Shown here: one piece after another, positions 36,755 through 46,059 of the stretch
How positions within the stretch are numbered: the stretch's first letter is position 1
How the letters are laid out: each line of letters starts with the position of its first letter
Assembly: GCA_028023455.1 (NCBI GenBank)
Contig: JAQFVV010000013.1
Span: forward strand, 122,001-186,000
Direction: 5' to 3'
Source of the DNA: Epiperipatus broadwayi
Lineage: Eukaryota > Onychophora > Udeonychophora > Euonychophora > Peripatidae
DNA: 64,000 nt
Notes under the pieces: model-generated
What the model saw: the letters and a program-made list of their open reading frames with translations, nothing else
The model's database searches: none
What the model was told of the DNA's origin: nothing
Made by a program: the position numbers and the translations under genes

Positions 36755-37975
36755 ATGGATTTATTACTGACTAAAGAGAGTAAGACTTTATTGTCACTTA
36801 GCCACGTCGCGTTCATAGGAGATTCATTGCTAAAATTTGTACATAATTTTTTTCCAAAATTTAATACTCAAGATGGTGTACAAATTAATTATAGACGAGG
36901 AGCTTCTATTCTGGACGGTATTGATTTGTTTAACAAATTAGTTAATAAGCATAACATTAAGTTTTTGTTCGTTCATCTTGGATCTAACAATATTTTTTCG
37001 TTTAGAAATAACGAATATGTGCAGATTTTGAAATTGATTCGACATATACGTACTTATTCACCGGAGATTACAATTATAATTTCTCAAGTTTTACCACAAT
37101 TGCAGAATAAATATTACTCAATGGATCGGATTAAATTGAGAATTATTAATGAAAAAATTTTTGCATTTAATAGACATTGTCATTTTTTAAGTTATACGCA
37201 TCATAATGTATTTTTCTTACAGCATACGGATTTTATAAAAAGAGAGAATCTTTTTAGATTTTTAGCCCGTGATGGCCGTCATTTGAACATGTATGGAGCT
37301 AGATGTTTAGCGGACGGTTTTAAATATATAATGTCATTGATGGGATGTAACAGAGTTTATAATGTAAATTCAATGTTGAGTGTGAGGGAATATAGTTTTG
37401 CTAATGTTGGAACTCAAATGGAAGCTGTGTTGACATGTGAAATGGGGACCCAGACTGAGATATGTAATTGTCAGGAATCGCAAATTATTATACCGCGTGA
37501 TACTAATGGGATCCTAGTAGATGTTGAACAATCTTGCTTGCCAGGGAATGTTTTGGAGGAATCATTACGGGATAGATCTCCAAAAGTTTTTAAAGAAGAT
37601 CATACTCAACGTAAAGTTGATTCTTTAGATCTTTCATTGGATGATATAATTTGTAACATTTCCAAACAGGAGAACGTTTTAAGAATGACTATTTCTGATG
37701 TTCAACAGATTGATGGTTTTGCTGCTTCAGATCAACATATAGATGGTGGTAAAGGAGATCTGGGTAATTTAGAGGTGGGTGTAGTTAACCAAATAGATAA
37801 TGGATTGATAATTGGCACTGATTTTAATACAATATCTAGCGTAGATACAGAGTTTGATATTAATAGGGATTATTCTAGTAAACAACATTTACAGGGTCTA
37901 ACATTAATTAATACAGGGGCAATCCCTAAACGTTTTTCTAGACGTCTAAATAATAAGCAGGTTATAAGTAATTGA
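36755..37975 (+). CDS. SGNH/GDSL-type hydrolase, ORF1 of the PLE
   Basis: A 406-residue protein. Residues 18-200 show the SGNH hydrolase blocks: GDS at 22-24 (nucleophile S24), an oxyanion glycine at about 49 (RRGAS), GSNN at 76-79 (N78), and DGRHLN at 173-178 (D173 and H176 complete the triad). Such domains are esterases or acyl hydrolases. They occur as ORF1 partners in some non-LTR (CR1/L2-type) and Ngaro-type retroelements, and as separate ORFs in giant rotifer PLE units. Residues 200-406 are polar and unassigned, with a twice-used GTQM/GTQT phrase near 217-235. The start is the first ATG after an in-frame TAA at 36743. The frame closes at TGA 37973 but stays open for 123 more codons. The substrate is unknown; a role with membranes or lipids during RNP handling is only inference. 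Confidence 0.85.
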   Translation: MDLLLTKESKTLLSLSHVAFIGDSLLKFVHNFFPKFNTQDGVQINYRRGASILDGIDLFNKLVNKHNIKFLFVHLGSNNIFSFRNNEYVQILKLIRHIRTYSPEITIIISQVLPQLQNKYYSMDRIKLRIINEKIFAFNRHCHFLSYTHHNVFFLQHTDFIKRENLFRFLARDGRHLNMYGARCLADGFKYIMSLMGCNRVYNVNSMLSVREYSFANVGTQMEAVLTCEMGTQTEICNCQESQIIIPRDTNGILVDVEQSCLPGNVLEESLRDRSPKVFKEDHTQRKVDSLDLSLDDIICNISKQENVLRMTISDVQQIDGFAASDQHIDGGKGDLGNLEVGVVNQIDNGLIIGTDFNTISSVDTEFDINRDYSSKQHLQGLTLINTGAIPKRFSRRLNNKQVISN

Positions 37976-38347
37976 CAAACATTACATAGTACATCGTTTC
38001 TTAAACTTAGGAAATTATATGATAAATTAGTTAGATATAGACAACATATTAGTAATTTTGCATATTTTATTAACAATAACATAATTCCTAAAGGCCTCAG
38101 AATAAAAATTATTGCTAACATAGACCAATTTCCTAGGGAACTTGCAATTAAATGGGATAATACAATAAGAGAAGCATCTGTTGCATTGATACATATTTTG
38201 AAAGATGCATATTTGGTAAGACTTAAATTAATTGAAAAAGAAATTATACATTTTGGTAGTTGTAATTTAATGAATATAGATGAACAGAAGGAATTACAGG
38301 AATGGGTTTTTTTTGAGAGAGAAGTTATTGGTGAAGAAATTTCATAA
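37976..38347 (+). CDS. N-terminal RT segment in ORF1 frame, between UGA and frame change
   Basis: After TGA 37973-37975 the ORF1 frame stays open to TAA 38345-38347. It encodes SFLKLRKLYDKLVRYRQHI, NNNIIPKGLRIKI and IKWDNTIREAS, followed by a charged helix. The IPKGLR-type phrase is characteristic of the N-terminal, non-catalytic part of PLE RT proteins, so this belongs to the RT and not to ORF1. There is no ATG ahead of it in frame; the first is near 38269. Translation would need UGA readthrough (the next base is C, a leaky context), an internal start, or an undamaged ancestor. The passage into ORF2 lies in the overlap 38280-38347, most likely at eight T (38307-38314). Confidence 0.7.
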   Translation, partial: QTLHSTSFLKLRKLYDKLVRYRQHISNFAYFINNNIIPKGLRIKIIANIDQFPRELAIKWDNTIREASVALIHILKDAYLVRLKLIEKEIIHFGSCNLMNIDEQKELQEWVFFEREVIGEEIS

Positions 38348-40922
38348 TAAAATGTATCATTGGTTCAAAGTTATGGGTAATGAGCCAAGATTTGAATTAG
38401 TTACTAATCAGTCACAAACACTAATTAATTGTATGACTTCTGATAATCATACTGTGTCGGATATTTCTACATCGGATATGATTCCAATTGATACTGATCA
38501 ATCATTTATATCATCTTCACATTCATTAGATTGTGCTGAAATGTTACCATCTGTTCTTAATAGTGATGCTGGTTTAGCATTGGTTCATAGAGTTACAGAT
38601 TCTTCTGAATGCACTAACAATATTTTAGTTTCTGGAAATACAAATACTAATAAATCTAACTCAAATATTTATAGCAATGACTTTTTATGTTTAGCTAATA
38701 AGGAAAACAATGTGATTAATCTAACTAACATTAATCTTAGTGAGGTAGAATGTTCACTGTTAAATAAAGGTTTATCTTTTTGCCCTACAGTTCAGTCATT
38801 TTATCAAAAAAATGAATTTAAAATTCATCAAGATTTAGATAATTTTTCAAGAAGACTTAGATTAAGAGAATTTTTTGGAAACCAAGAATGTGATACTATT
38901 GGGAAATTACGATCTGATTGGACACCACCACATCAAAGGAATGTGTTATTAGATACGTACATTGATAATGTATATCAGGATATTATTAATGAAATTAGAC
39001 TTAAACAACATAGTAAGTATAAGAGTAATTTAACATTGAGAGAGATGAATGCATTACGCAGTTTAGTGAAAAGACAGGATATTATTATAAAACCAGCTGA
39101 CAAAGGTGGATCAGTAGTAATTATGAATAAAGATGATTATGTTAAAAAAGCTCTGGAGCTTTTAGATGATAAAATTTTTTATGAGCCTATTTCACTAACC
39201 ACTATTAATTCATTATTCAAGGGTATACTTTTTAGTTTAAAAGATATGAGAGCTAGGGGTCTTATAAATAATAATGTATATAACTTTTTAGTACCAACCA
39301 AAATTCATCCTAGTAGTTTTTATATTTTGCCAAAGATTCATAAACCTGGTTGTCCAGGCAGACCTATTGTAGCTAGTATTGGTAGTCCTACAGAAAATAT
39401 TTCAGCATATGTTGATAATATTATTAAATTTATTCCACCATCATTTAATTCTTATGTTAAAGATACTACTCATTTTCTTTGTGTGTTAGAAAATATTAAA
39501 TCTGAATTACCAGTTGATTGTTTTTTGGTTACTTTGGATATTGTATCATTATACACAAATATACCTCATGATGATGGAGTTGAGGCTATTAAATGTGCTT
39601 TACAAGATAGAGAGTATGATCATGGTCTTATTACTACTATGGTTGAATTAATATATTTGGTTTTAAGAAATAATTTTTTTATTTTTGATTCTAGATACTA
39701 TTTACAGAAACAAGGTACTGCTATGGGTACAAAGATGGCACCAAGTTATGCGAATATTTTTATGTCAAAACTAGAATCTTCTATACTTGATAATGCTAAG
39801 CTGAAACCTCACACTTGGCTTAGATATATAGACGACATTTTCATGATATGGCCACATAGTGAAGTTGAACTTCATAATTTTTTAAGTTATTTAAATAATT
39901 TTAATAAAAATATTAATTTCACAATGAATTTTTCAAAATCAATTGCTCATTTTCTTGATGTTGAAGTTATTTACACTAATAGAGTTCTTACTACTACTGT
40001 ATATAGGAAACCAACTGATAATAACCACTATCTACATTTTTATAGTAACCATCCTAAACATTTAAAGGCTAATATTCCTTATAGTCAATTTTTAAGGATG
40101 AAGAGGATTTGTAATGATGAGAAATTTCTTCAACAAAATAATAGTATTTTATATAATAGATTGCTCAATATGAGGTATCCTAAGACATTGTTGGATAATG
40201 CAGTAAGGAGATCTTCTTTAATTGATAGAAAGAAACTTCTTTTATCTGAAAAGAGTAAAAAACAATTAGATGTTCCACCATTGGTTCTTACTTTTAATAG
40301 AGATTTACCTAATATTAACCGGATATTGGTGAAACATTTTAACATATTACAGTCCACAGATTATTTAAAATCTATTTTTTCTGATCCACCTAAGGTTGTA
40401 TATCGAAAACATAGATCACTTAGAGATATACTTGTCAAAACAAATTTTATTAGTAGTTCTGTGCAGGTAAAAGGGTGTTCTCCATGTGAGGATAAAAGAT
40501 GTTTTACATGTAAACATATTGTTGTGACAAAAGTGGTCTTTAGTACTAAGAATCGTAATTTTAAATGGTATATTCCTAATTATGTTACATGTAAAAGTGT
40601 TAATTTGATATATTTGATAGAGTGTAGTAGATGTTTAAACCAGTATATAGGTGAGTCAGCAAATAGTTTACATGTCAGAATGACTAATCATAGATTTGAC
40701 ATTTTGCATAAGAATAAAGATAGACCGGTTTCAAAACATTTTAACTTACCGAATCATTCAATTGATGATTTAAAAGTAGTGATTCTTCAGGAAGGTTTTT
40801 CTTCTACAAGGGAGAGGAAACAAAAGGAGAGTTTTTTTATTTTTAAATTCAAGACCTTAGAACCACATGGATTGAATTTAAACACTGGAACTATTACATC
40901 TCTGGGTTACCTGGTCTCCTAA
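38280..40922 (+). CDS. PLE reverse transcriptase with GIY-YIG endonuclease, ORF2
   Basis: An 880-codon frame. After a serine- and asparagine-rich segment (about 45-175) the RT begins. Blocks are KPADKGGSVV at 271, FYILPKIHKPGCPGRPIVAS at about 350, motif A with catalytic D420 (TLDIVSLYTNIPH), motif B QGTAMGTKMAPSYAN at about 475, and motif C YIDD at 516-519. Then come FLDVEVIY and VYRKPTD, typical of PLEs. A cysteine knuckle CX2CX4CX2C (733, 736, 741, 744, with H746) precedes a GIY-YIG nuclease: IYLIEC (777-782), QYIGES (788-793) and a following R/N-H-R segment. GIY-YIG is C-terminal, the canonical order, and the knuckle resembles the Neptune-type branch. These proteins nick DNA and prime reverse transcription there. 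All catalytic residues are present. The ATG at 38280 may not be the natural start, because the conserved N-terminus lies upstream in another frame. Confidence 0.92.
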   Translation: MNRRNYRNGFFLREKLLVKKFHNKMYHWFKVMGNEPRFELVTNQSQTLINCMTSDNHTVSDISTSDMIPIDTDQSFISSSHSLDCAEMLPSVLNSDAGLALVHRVTDSSECTNNILVSGNTNTNKSNSNIYSNDFLCLANKENNVINLTNINLSEVECSLLNKGLSFCPTVQSFYQKNEFKIHQDLDNFSRRLRLREFFGNQECDTIGKLRSDWTPPHQRNVLLDTYIDNVYQDIINEIRLKQHSKYKSNLTLREMNALRSLVKRQDIIIKPADKGGSVVIMNKDDYVKKALELLDDKIFYEPISLTTINSLFKGILFSLKDMRARGLINNNVYNFLVPTKIHPSSFYILPKIHKPGCPGRPIVASIGSPTENISAYVDNIIKFIPPSFNSYVKDTTHFLCVLENIKSELPVDCFLVTLDIVSLYTNIPHDDGVEAIKCALQDREYDHGLITTMVELIYLVLRNNFFIFDSRYYLQKQGTAMGTKMAPSYANIFMSKLESSILDNAKLKPHTWLRYIDDIFMIWPHSEVELHNFLSYLNNFNKNINFTMNFSKSIAHFLDVEVIYTNRVLTTTVYRKPTDNNHYLHFYSNHPKHLKANIPYSQFLRMKRICNDEKFLQQNNSILYNRLLNMRYPKTLLDNAVRRSSLIDRKKLLLSEKSKKQLDVPPLVLTFNRDLPNINRILVKHFNILQSTDYLKSIFSDPPKVVYRKHRSLRDILVKTNFISSSVQVKGCSPCEDKRCFTCKHIVVTKVVFSTKNRNFKWYIPNYVTCKSVNLIYLIECSRCLNQYIGESANSLHVRMTNHRFDILHKNKDRPVSKHFNLPNHSIDDLKVVILQEGFSSTRERKQKESFFIFKFKTLEPHGLNLNTGTITSLGYLVS

Positions 40923-41505
40923 ATGATTTCTATATGTGAGTTTTTTATGTGAAAATTTTCTTATATGAGGTGTTTTATGTAAAGATTGGTTATATGGATG
41001 TTTAATATCTGTGTTTAATTAGTATATAGATAAATAATTAGTTATTATAAATTATTGTACTTTGCACTATAATTTTTGATTAAAATGTATAAGTATTTTA
41101 GTTTTTAATGAATATTAATGTGAGCATAGCTATTTTTTGTATGTGAGCATAGTCTAATTTTTGTATGTATGCACATATGTATATTTTAATTTTTAATTTT
41201 GGATTTTTTTATTTTTATATTTATTTTAATTTGAATAGAATTTAAGCTTGATTAGGAGGGAATGTAGTTTTTTTCTTTTTTTTCTTTTTTTTTGTTTTGT
41301 TTCAATTTTGTCATTGATTGGGTAGATATTCTGTGTTAGATTTTGTGACCAATCAGGGGGGTTTTGTTAAAAAAATTTAATCTTTTACCAAATCAGTAAT
41401 TTTTGATTATCGCCATTTTACTGTGTATTTTTTTTTCTTTCTGATGAAAACCAGTCCTCTGGTTGAAATATAATATTATTTATTGGATTTATGTCTTTTT
41501 TTGTT
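40923..41505 (+). other. 3' non-coding tail of the PLE with hammerhead-like motif
   Basis: T-rich, with short repeats (TATGTGAG and ATGTGAGCATAG twice). Near the end, CTGATGA (41441-41447) is followed by a hairpin AACCAG-TCCT-CTGGTT and then GAAA (41465-41468) and a palindrome ATAATATTAT. CTGATGA, a hairpin, then GAAA is the hammerhead core order. One A is unpaired at the base of stem II, and I find no stem I partner. So it is at most a decayed or minimal ribozyme. The element appears to stop at the TA run at 41508. Confidence 0.5.
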
Positions 41506-41519
41506 TTTTATATATATAT

Positions 41520-43195
41520 ATAGACTTGCCAGCCCATATTGGTCAATGTTCTGGGTTATTATGGGATAGATGCATGGAAAAAATCCAACGACAGATTAGA
41601 AATTGAATCTCAGATTTAAATCCAGGTCGAAGATATTATTGGTTGACACACTACCTCACCACTGCAAGAAGTTATGAAAACTATTTTATAATAGATACTA
41701 TTTATGAGTTAATAAGAATGTGTATTGTCTTTTCATTTTATTAATCAATATTAGATTTTCAGTTTTTTATACAAATCTTACATCATAGTTCACATCATAA
41801 TAACCACTGTATCTTGAGTCTCATGTGTATGTATTTACCTATTTTATAGTCACTCTTATATATATATATATTGATACTATAAAAATGTATTAACTGTATT
41901 TTTCTAAAAAAATGTGTATTAATTTTATTTTATTAAATATCTGTAAATTCAGCAAGCTTAAAAAATTATAATATTGATAAGGTTTTTAAGCTAAGAAGAG
42001 TTTATTTGTAATGAAATAGAACTTGTTAACATTCAGATTTTTTTTTTTTTGTAATGAGATTTGGCACAAAAAATCAATAAACCAATCATAAGTTCATATA
42101 GTTTAGAAGATGTTCGAGACAGGATTTTTTAAAATAACCAGCAAATTAACAAAGTAAAAACTTTCCAATTTTAAAGACATATTATTTAATAAGTCTAATT
42201 ATTAATTTATTTAAAAGAAATAGTCCACTTGAAATTTTACGTCTTTTCAGTTTATTTTAAACAGGATTTATAATTTACTGTCATCATCATCATCACGAAT
42301 CTTTTTGCTGATCATAATAAAGTAATGCTTTCCCTATTGCCTTTGCATTCTACTAGGACATGATGAATATGTGATGCTTTTTTTCACTTATAGTGAAGTT
42401 TTCACTGTAAGCACTGTTTCCCTCCACATAAAACTAATTTTTATGTATTATTTATGCAGAAATATTGGTTGGATATCTAGATTAATTATAATTTGGATAG
42501 CTAAAAAAATTCTGAGCTTTTATTTGGAAAAATCTAATTTCTCTAAAATTATTTTCATACTCAAATCAAAATTTAAATCTCACTAAACCATAAAATTACA
42601 CATAACAGGTTGACCATTTAATACATTTTTCATGATCAATTTTTTTTAATTGATACTGGATTGTCCATCATTATTTTTTTTTTGGTCTAGTGTTAATTAG
42701 TTATAACATAGTTATTCTCACAACCATTGTATGTTGAGATATGATTAAACTATGATTGATTATGATTGCAATCAAATTCTCAGGATGATTATAAGTGTTA
42801 TTGGAAAGCATCAGATAAAAAATCATAGGTATAAGTCCCTGCATGTCTGCTTCATACTAAATCAGATCAAGCCAATTGTATTGCCAGAGATATTTATAGT
42901 ATGGTAGTATAAATTTGTTAATCCAATGCTTAATTCTAAACAAAACAATTATTAAAGCATATAAAGCTTCAAATAAATTCTTGGGTATTTCAAGCCCAAA
43001 TGTATTTAGTTGTTAAATGTTTTAACATTTCTTATTCATTTAATACATTGCTTTTTCCTATCTGGTAACTATAATAAATTGATATTACAATTATATGTAT
43101 GTACATTTTATTGTTTTATATTATTATTTACAGTCTATTTAATATAAAAAAATAAAGATAGTTTTCTACCAATATCAAATCATAACAACGTGTGA
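41520..43195. other. AT-rich stretch with possible old SINE and LINE tails
   Basis: At 41590-41685 the minus strand has an A-box-like CAGTGGTGAGGTAGTG and a B-box-like GGATTTAAATC, perhaps a decayed tRNA-derived SINE. At 42275-42350 the minus strand reads GCAAAGGCAATAGGGAAAG ... (GAT)n, the style of an RTE-like LINE or SINE 3' tail. Neither is firm. Confidence 0.35.
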
Positions 43196-43199
43196 TAGT

Positions 43200-43320
43200 T
43201 TTTTTTTGTTTTTTTTTTAAGTGTCATAGCATCAGCTGGGACACGAACCCACAACCCGGGCAACTGCCTGCAAGTGCAAGGCAGTTGCGCTGACCTCTCG
43301 ACCACCAATGCAAGACCAAA
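43200..43320 (-). mobile_element. Short tRNA-like SINE (family A)
   Basis: The minus strand reads GCATTGGTGGTCGAGAGGTC (A-box region), CCTTGCACTTGCAGGCAG, GTGGGTTCGTGTCCC (B-box region), AGCTGATGC, TATGACACTT and a poly-A tract. This is the GCACTTGCAGGCAG sub-type, also found at 51.66 kb. The long minus-strand frame through it is chance. Confidence 0.75.
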
Positions 43321-44007
43321 GTTTTTTTTTTTTTAAAATCAAATGTTACTTTATTCAAACCTACTATGTACGCCTTTTCTTTGCACTTATATTTTAAGTA
43401 TCTCTGCATATATTTTTAATTGTAATAAAGGTTTTGTGTTTTTTTTTATACTTAAAAATGCATATGAGGAGTAAATGATTCTAAGAGAATATAATGGAAC
43501 CATAAAAAGAGAATAGGATCGGGTGACAATGTTGTATCATGTGATGTATATTTGATCACTATATATAATGAATGAGTTACATCTGAATCAACTTAAGATA
43601 GTCTGATAAGAACCTTACTCTAAGGTAAATCAGTGCAATTTGGGACAGTTTTTAATTCCATGGGTAACTCAACATGAATTGAAATCTGGTTGGTTTACGA
43701 GTCCATCAGTTATGAAATTATTATATGTGAAGTATTCATCATTGTAAACATTTAAATCATTCAACACAAATAACCATGTCTGAGTATTAAAAAATTGTGT
43801 CTGCTATCAATATAATCTGTTTAATCGAACTAATTATCTATAAAAGCAGATAAGATAAATTTTTTATCTACTTAACTTTCCATCTGAAACTGGAAAAACC
43901 ACTTTCCAAAGTGTGACTCTAAAATATTCAATTTAAAATATTTCCAAATTCTTTAATAATGAACAACAAAATTACTTGAATTGCTGAGTATCTACTTTTC
44001 ATATACA

Positions 44008-44102
44008 ACTGTTGTTAGCCGAGAGGTTATTGCAACCGCCTTGCAAGCAAGTAGTTGGTTGCAGATGATTGTGGGTTCGCGTCCCGGTAGATGTTATGAC
44101 AT
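44008..44102 (+). mobile_element. Short tRNA-like SINE (family A, long-arm type)
   Basis: It reads CTGTTGTTAGCCGAGAGGTT, CCTTGCAAGCAAGTAGTTGG, a B-box-like GTGGGTTCGCGTCCC, GATGTTATGACATATA and then a TA run in place of poly-A. It closely matches the copy at 27.6 kb. Confidence 0.75.
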
Positions 44103-44534
44103 ATATATATATATTAAAACTATTCATTGTTTGAAACGAATATGGTTTCTACTTCTTGTTAAAATCAAATGCAAATGAATTATGGGAAAAATCATGGAGA
44201 TGCTGATAAGAGCAAAACACCAGAATGTTTTTTAGTTTTTAGTTGATGCTATTATTATGTTAGATGGATTAAAATAGTTTTTAAAATGCATGCAAGCTAA
44301 GTAAACAATGAATACTAATACCACAGGAAAAAAGTAAAGTAAAAATGAAGTCATGATAATAACCATATGAATAAGAAAACACTAAAAATTTAACTATCAA
44401 TTTCTGGAATGAAAAAGATATAAATAATGAAAGAAAAATCAAAAATTCTAAAAACGTATCCAATTTTCTGGAATCAATAAAATATTTAAGCATCTGACAT
44501 ATATTCAATTAAGGATTTTAAAAAATAAGTTTTA

Positions 44535-45000
44535 TTGAAGTACAAGTATAATGTATATACTTAACCAAGATGTAATTAAAGATTTGAACCCAGACTTTCA
44601 AGCTCTTTATAGTCATCCCTCTATCCAATATAACTGATTATTTTTAAATGAACATATTAAGGTTCAATATATAAGGGATCAGATTGACTTAAGATTAACA
44701 TGGGCATGACTATAACATTGGCATCATCAAGGGCTTTGAGCTTTTCATCATCATATTTTCAGTGATATGGATGGCTGAAGAGTTAGAGAGTGGAGAGGAT
44801 TGAAGCCTGTCCATTAAAGCATGTAGATTTGCTATCTTAATATAAACTGACCACTGATTATATGTATGTGTGGGAAATAATCAACTGGACCAACTGATGA
44901 GTGCTGGTTCAGCATGAAATACATATATTGGAGATCATCTATTTTTTTCACATGTGTGTGGTCATGTTTATTGGTTATATTGGATAGAGGAAATATGTTT
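44535..45000. mobile_element. Hammerhead repeat, 5'-inverted copy carrying the intact ribozyme
   Basis: The 3' end of the repeat lies on the minus strand (44535-44645; T-arm-like GGGTTCAAATCT). The 5' part lies on the plus strand (44676-45000), starting at AAGGGATCAGATTGACTT and stopping at TTATATTGGATAGAGG. That same phrase marks the inner end of the minus part. So the two pieces are complementary parts of one element with the 5' part inverted, as expected from twin priming during target-primed reverse transcription. Confidence 0.7.
44876..44945 (+). ncRNA. Hammerhead ribozyme motif, all core bases intact
   Basis: CCAA (44890-44893) pairs with TTGG (44928-44931) as inner stem I. CTGATGA is at 44894-44900. 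Stem II is GTGCTG/CAGCAT (six pairs, one G-U) around a GTT loop. GAAA is at 44916-44919. Stem III is ATA/TAT closed by a 2-base loop (44919-44926). The predicted cut follows A44927, a TA (NUH-type) site. The outer stem I beyond a GGA bulge is weak in this copy but strong in others. A 3-bp stem III is unstable, so cleavage as a dimer, known for small hammerheads of PLEs, is likelier than alone. Confidence 0.7.
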
Positions 45001-45004
45001 ATGA

Positions 45005-46055
45005 AAAGCAACAGGAAATCATAGGCAATTATTAGTAAAAGTGGAATAAGAATGTCTATAATATCAAGAATTAAATTTACAGGAGAGTTAGTGAACAAGT
45101 TTATTTAGGTATAATAAATATGCGCATAAAAATCATTGAAATAATGTTAATATAGTGTAATTTGCAATCAAGATCAGTATAATATTAATATCAGGCAGTA
45201 ACTAAGTCAGGGATGGGAACAAAAAAAAAGTGTTTAGTGAATAATAGCAGAAATCACATTAATGGAATATATATTGGCAAATAATATAATAAAATGTCAG
45301 ACTAAAAATAAATTATGGGTTTCACACCATAAGTATATATTTTTCAACAGTGTAAAAGATGCTTTATTTTTTTGTTTGATTGTCAGAGTGTTGACTCTCA
45401 TCTATCCAACCAATACTTGGATGGCTAGCTGATTTGGCTATGAAATAAGTACCTGTGAAAAAATATGTCTTTAATAGTAACCTAAAGAAATTTAAAAGTC
45501 TCACAGATGACCTCAAATTTTAGATTATGTTATGCTAATGGATGAGCTAAGCTCTATAGACCAATCTAAAATTTCTAAACTACTCTACTGTTTTTTTCTT
45601 TAGGATAGGTAACTATTGGGCAATATTTCAAAATTTCATAAAATGTCTAAAGACTTCAAACATTTTTTCTCTACTGATGTTAAATTGCCAAGAGCAACAC
45701 TCCATATCTTTGAATTCCAAATCTTCAGTTTCACATATCTTTTTTTTTTTTTTTTTTGGAGAATTGTGTATGCTAATATTTCTAAATTAATATTATTGAC
45801 TAAAAGATCTGACAGCCATGTGAGGTTTAATATAGGAATAGAGTTATGAAGTTAAGAATTAAAGCTTTTGTTTTCTTTACTGAGTCTCAGCTTTGTAAAG
45901 TAAAAAAAAATCTAAATAGAACTGTCAAGTTCAATCTGTTACTTGATTGGTCAAACATCATATGACCACTCAAGCAACTGAATATAATATTATTTATTTA
46001 TTTAAAATAATGGTATTAAACAAAAGCAAATATTAGTAAAATAAATTAATGAACA
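45005..46055. other. AT-rich stretch, nothing recognised
   Basis: Chance frames only, including one through a T-run at 45741-45758. Confidence 0.5.
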
Positions 46056-46059
46056 GAAA

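Larger units (their letters stand above)
36740..41505 (+). mobile_element. Penelope-like element with SGNH ORF1 and GIY-YIG RT ORF2
   Basis: This is a nearly intact retroelement. ORF1 (SGNH hydrolase) and ORF2 (PLE reverse transcriptase with GIY-YIG endonuclease) are in tandem, with an RT N-terminal segment between them. The 3' non-coding tail is about 580 bp and runs into a TA microsatellite at 41508. The low decay (one stop and one frame change in more than 4 kb of coding) contrasts with every other element in the window and suggests recent insertion. The 5' limit is uncertain: the hammerhead repeat at 36325-36715 may belong to it. No target-site duplication could be assigned by eye. Confidence 0.8.

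Noticed and set aside
43224-44178. Frames spanning the SINEs at 43.2 and 44.0 kb
   Set aside because: They read through tRNA-like SINE sequence; not protein-coding.
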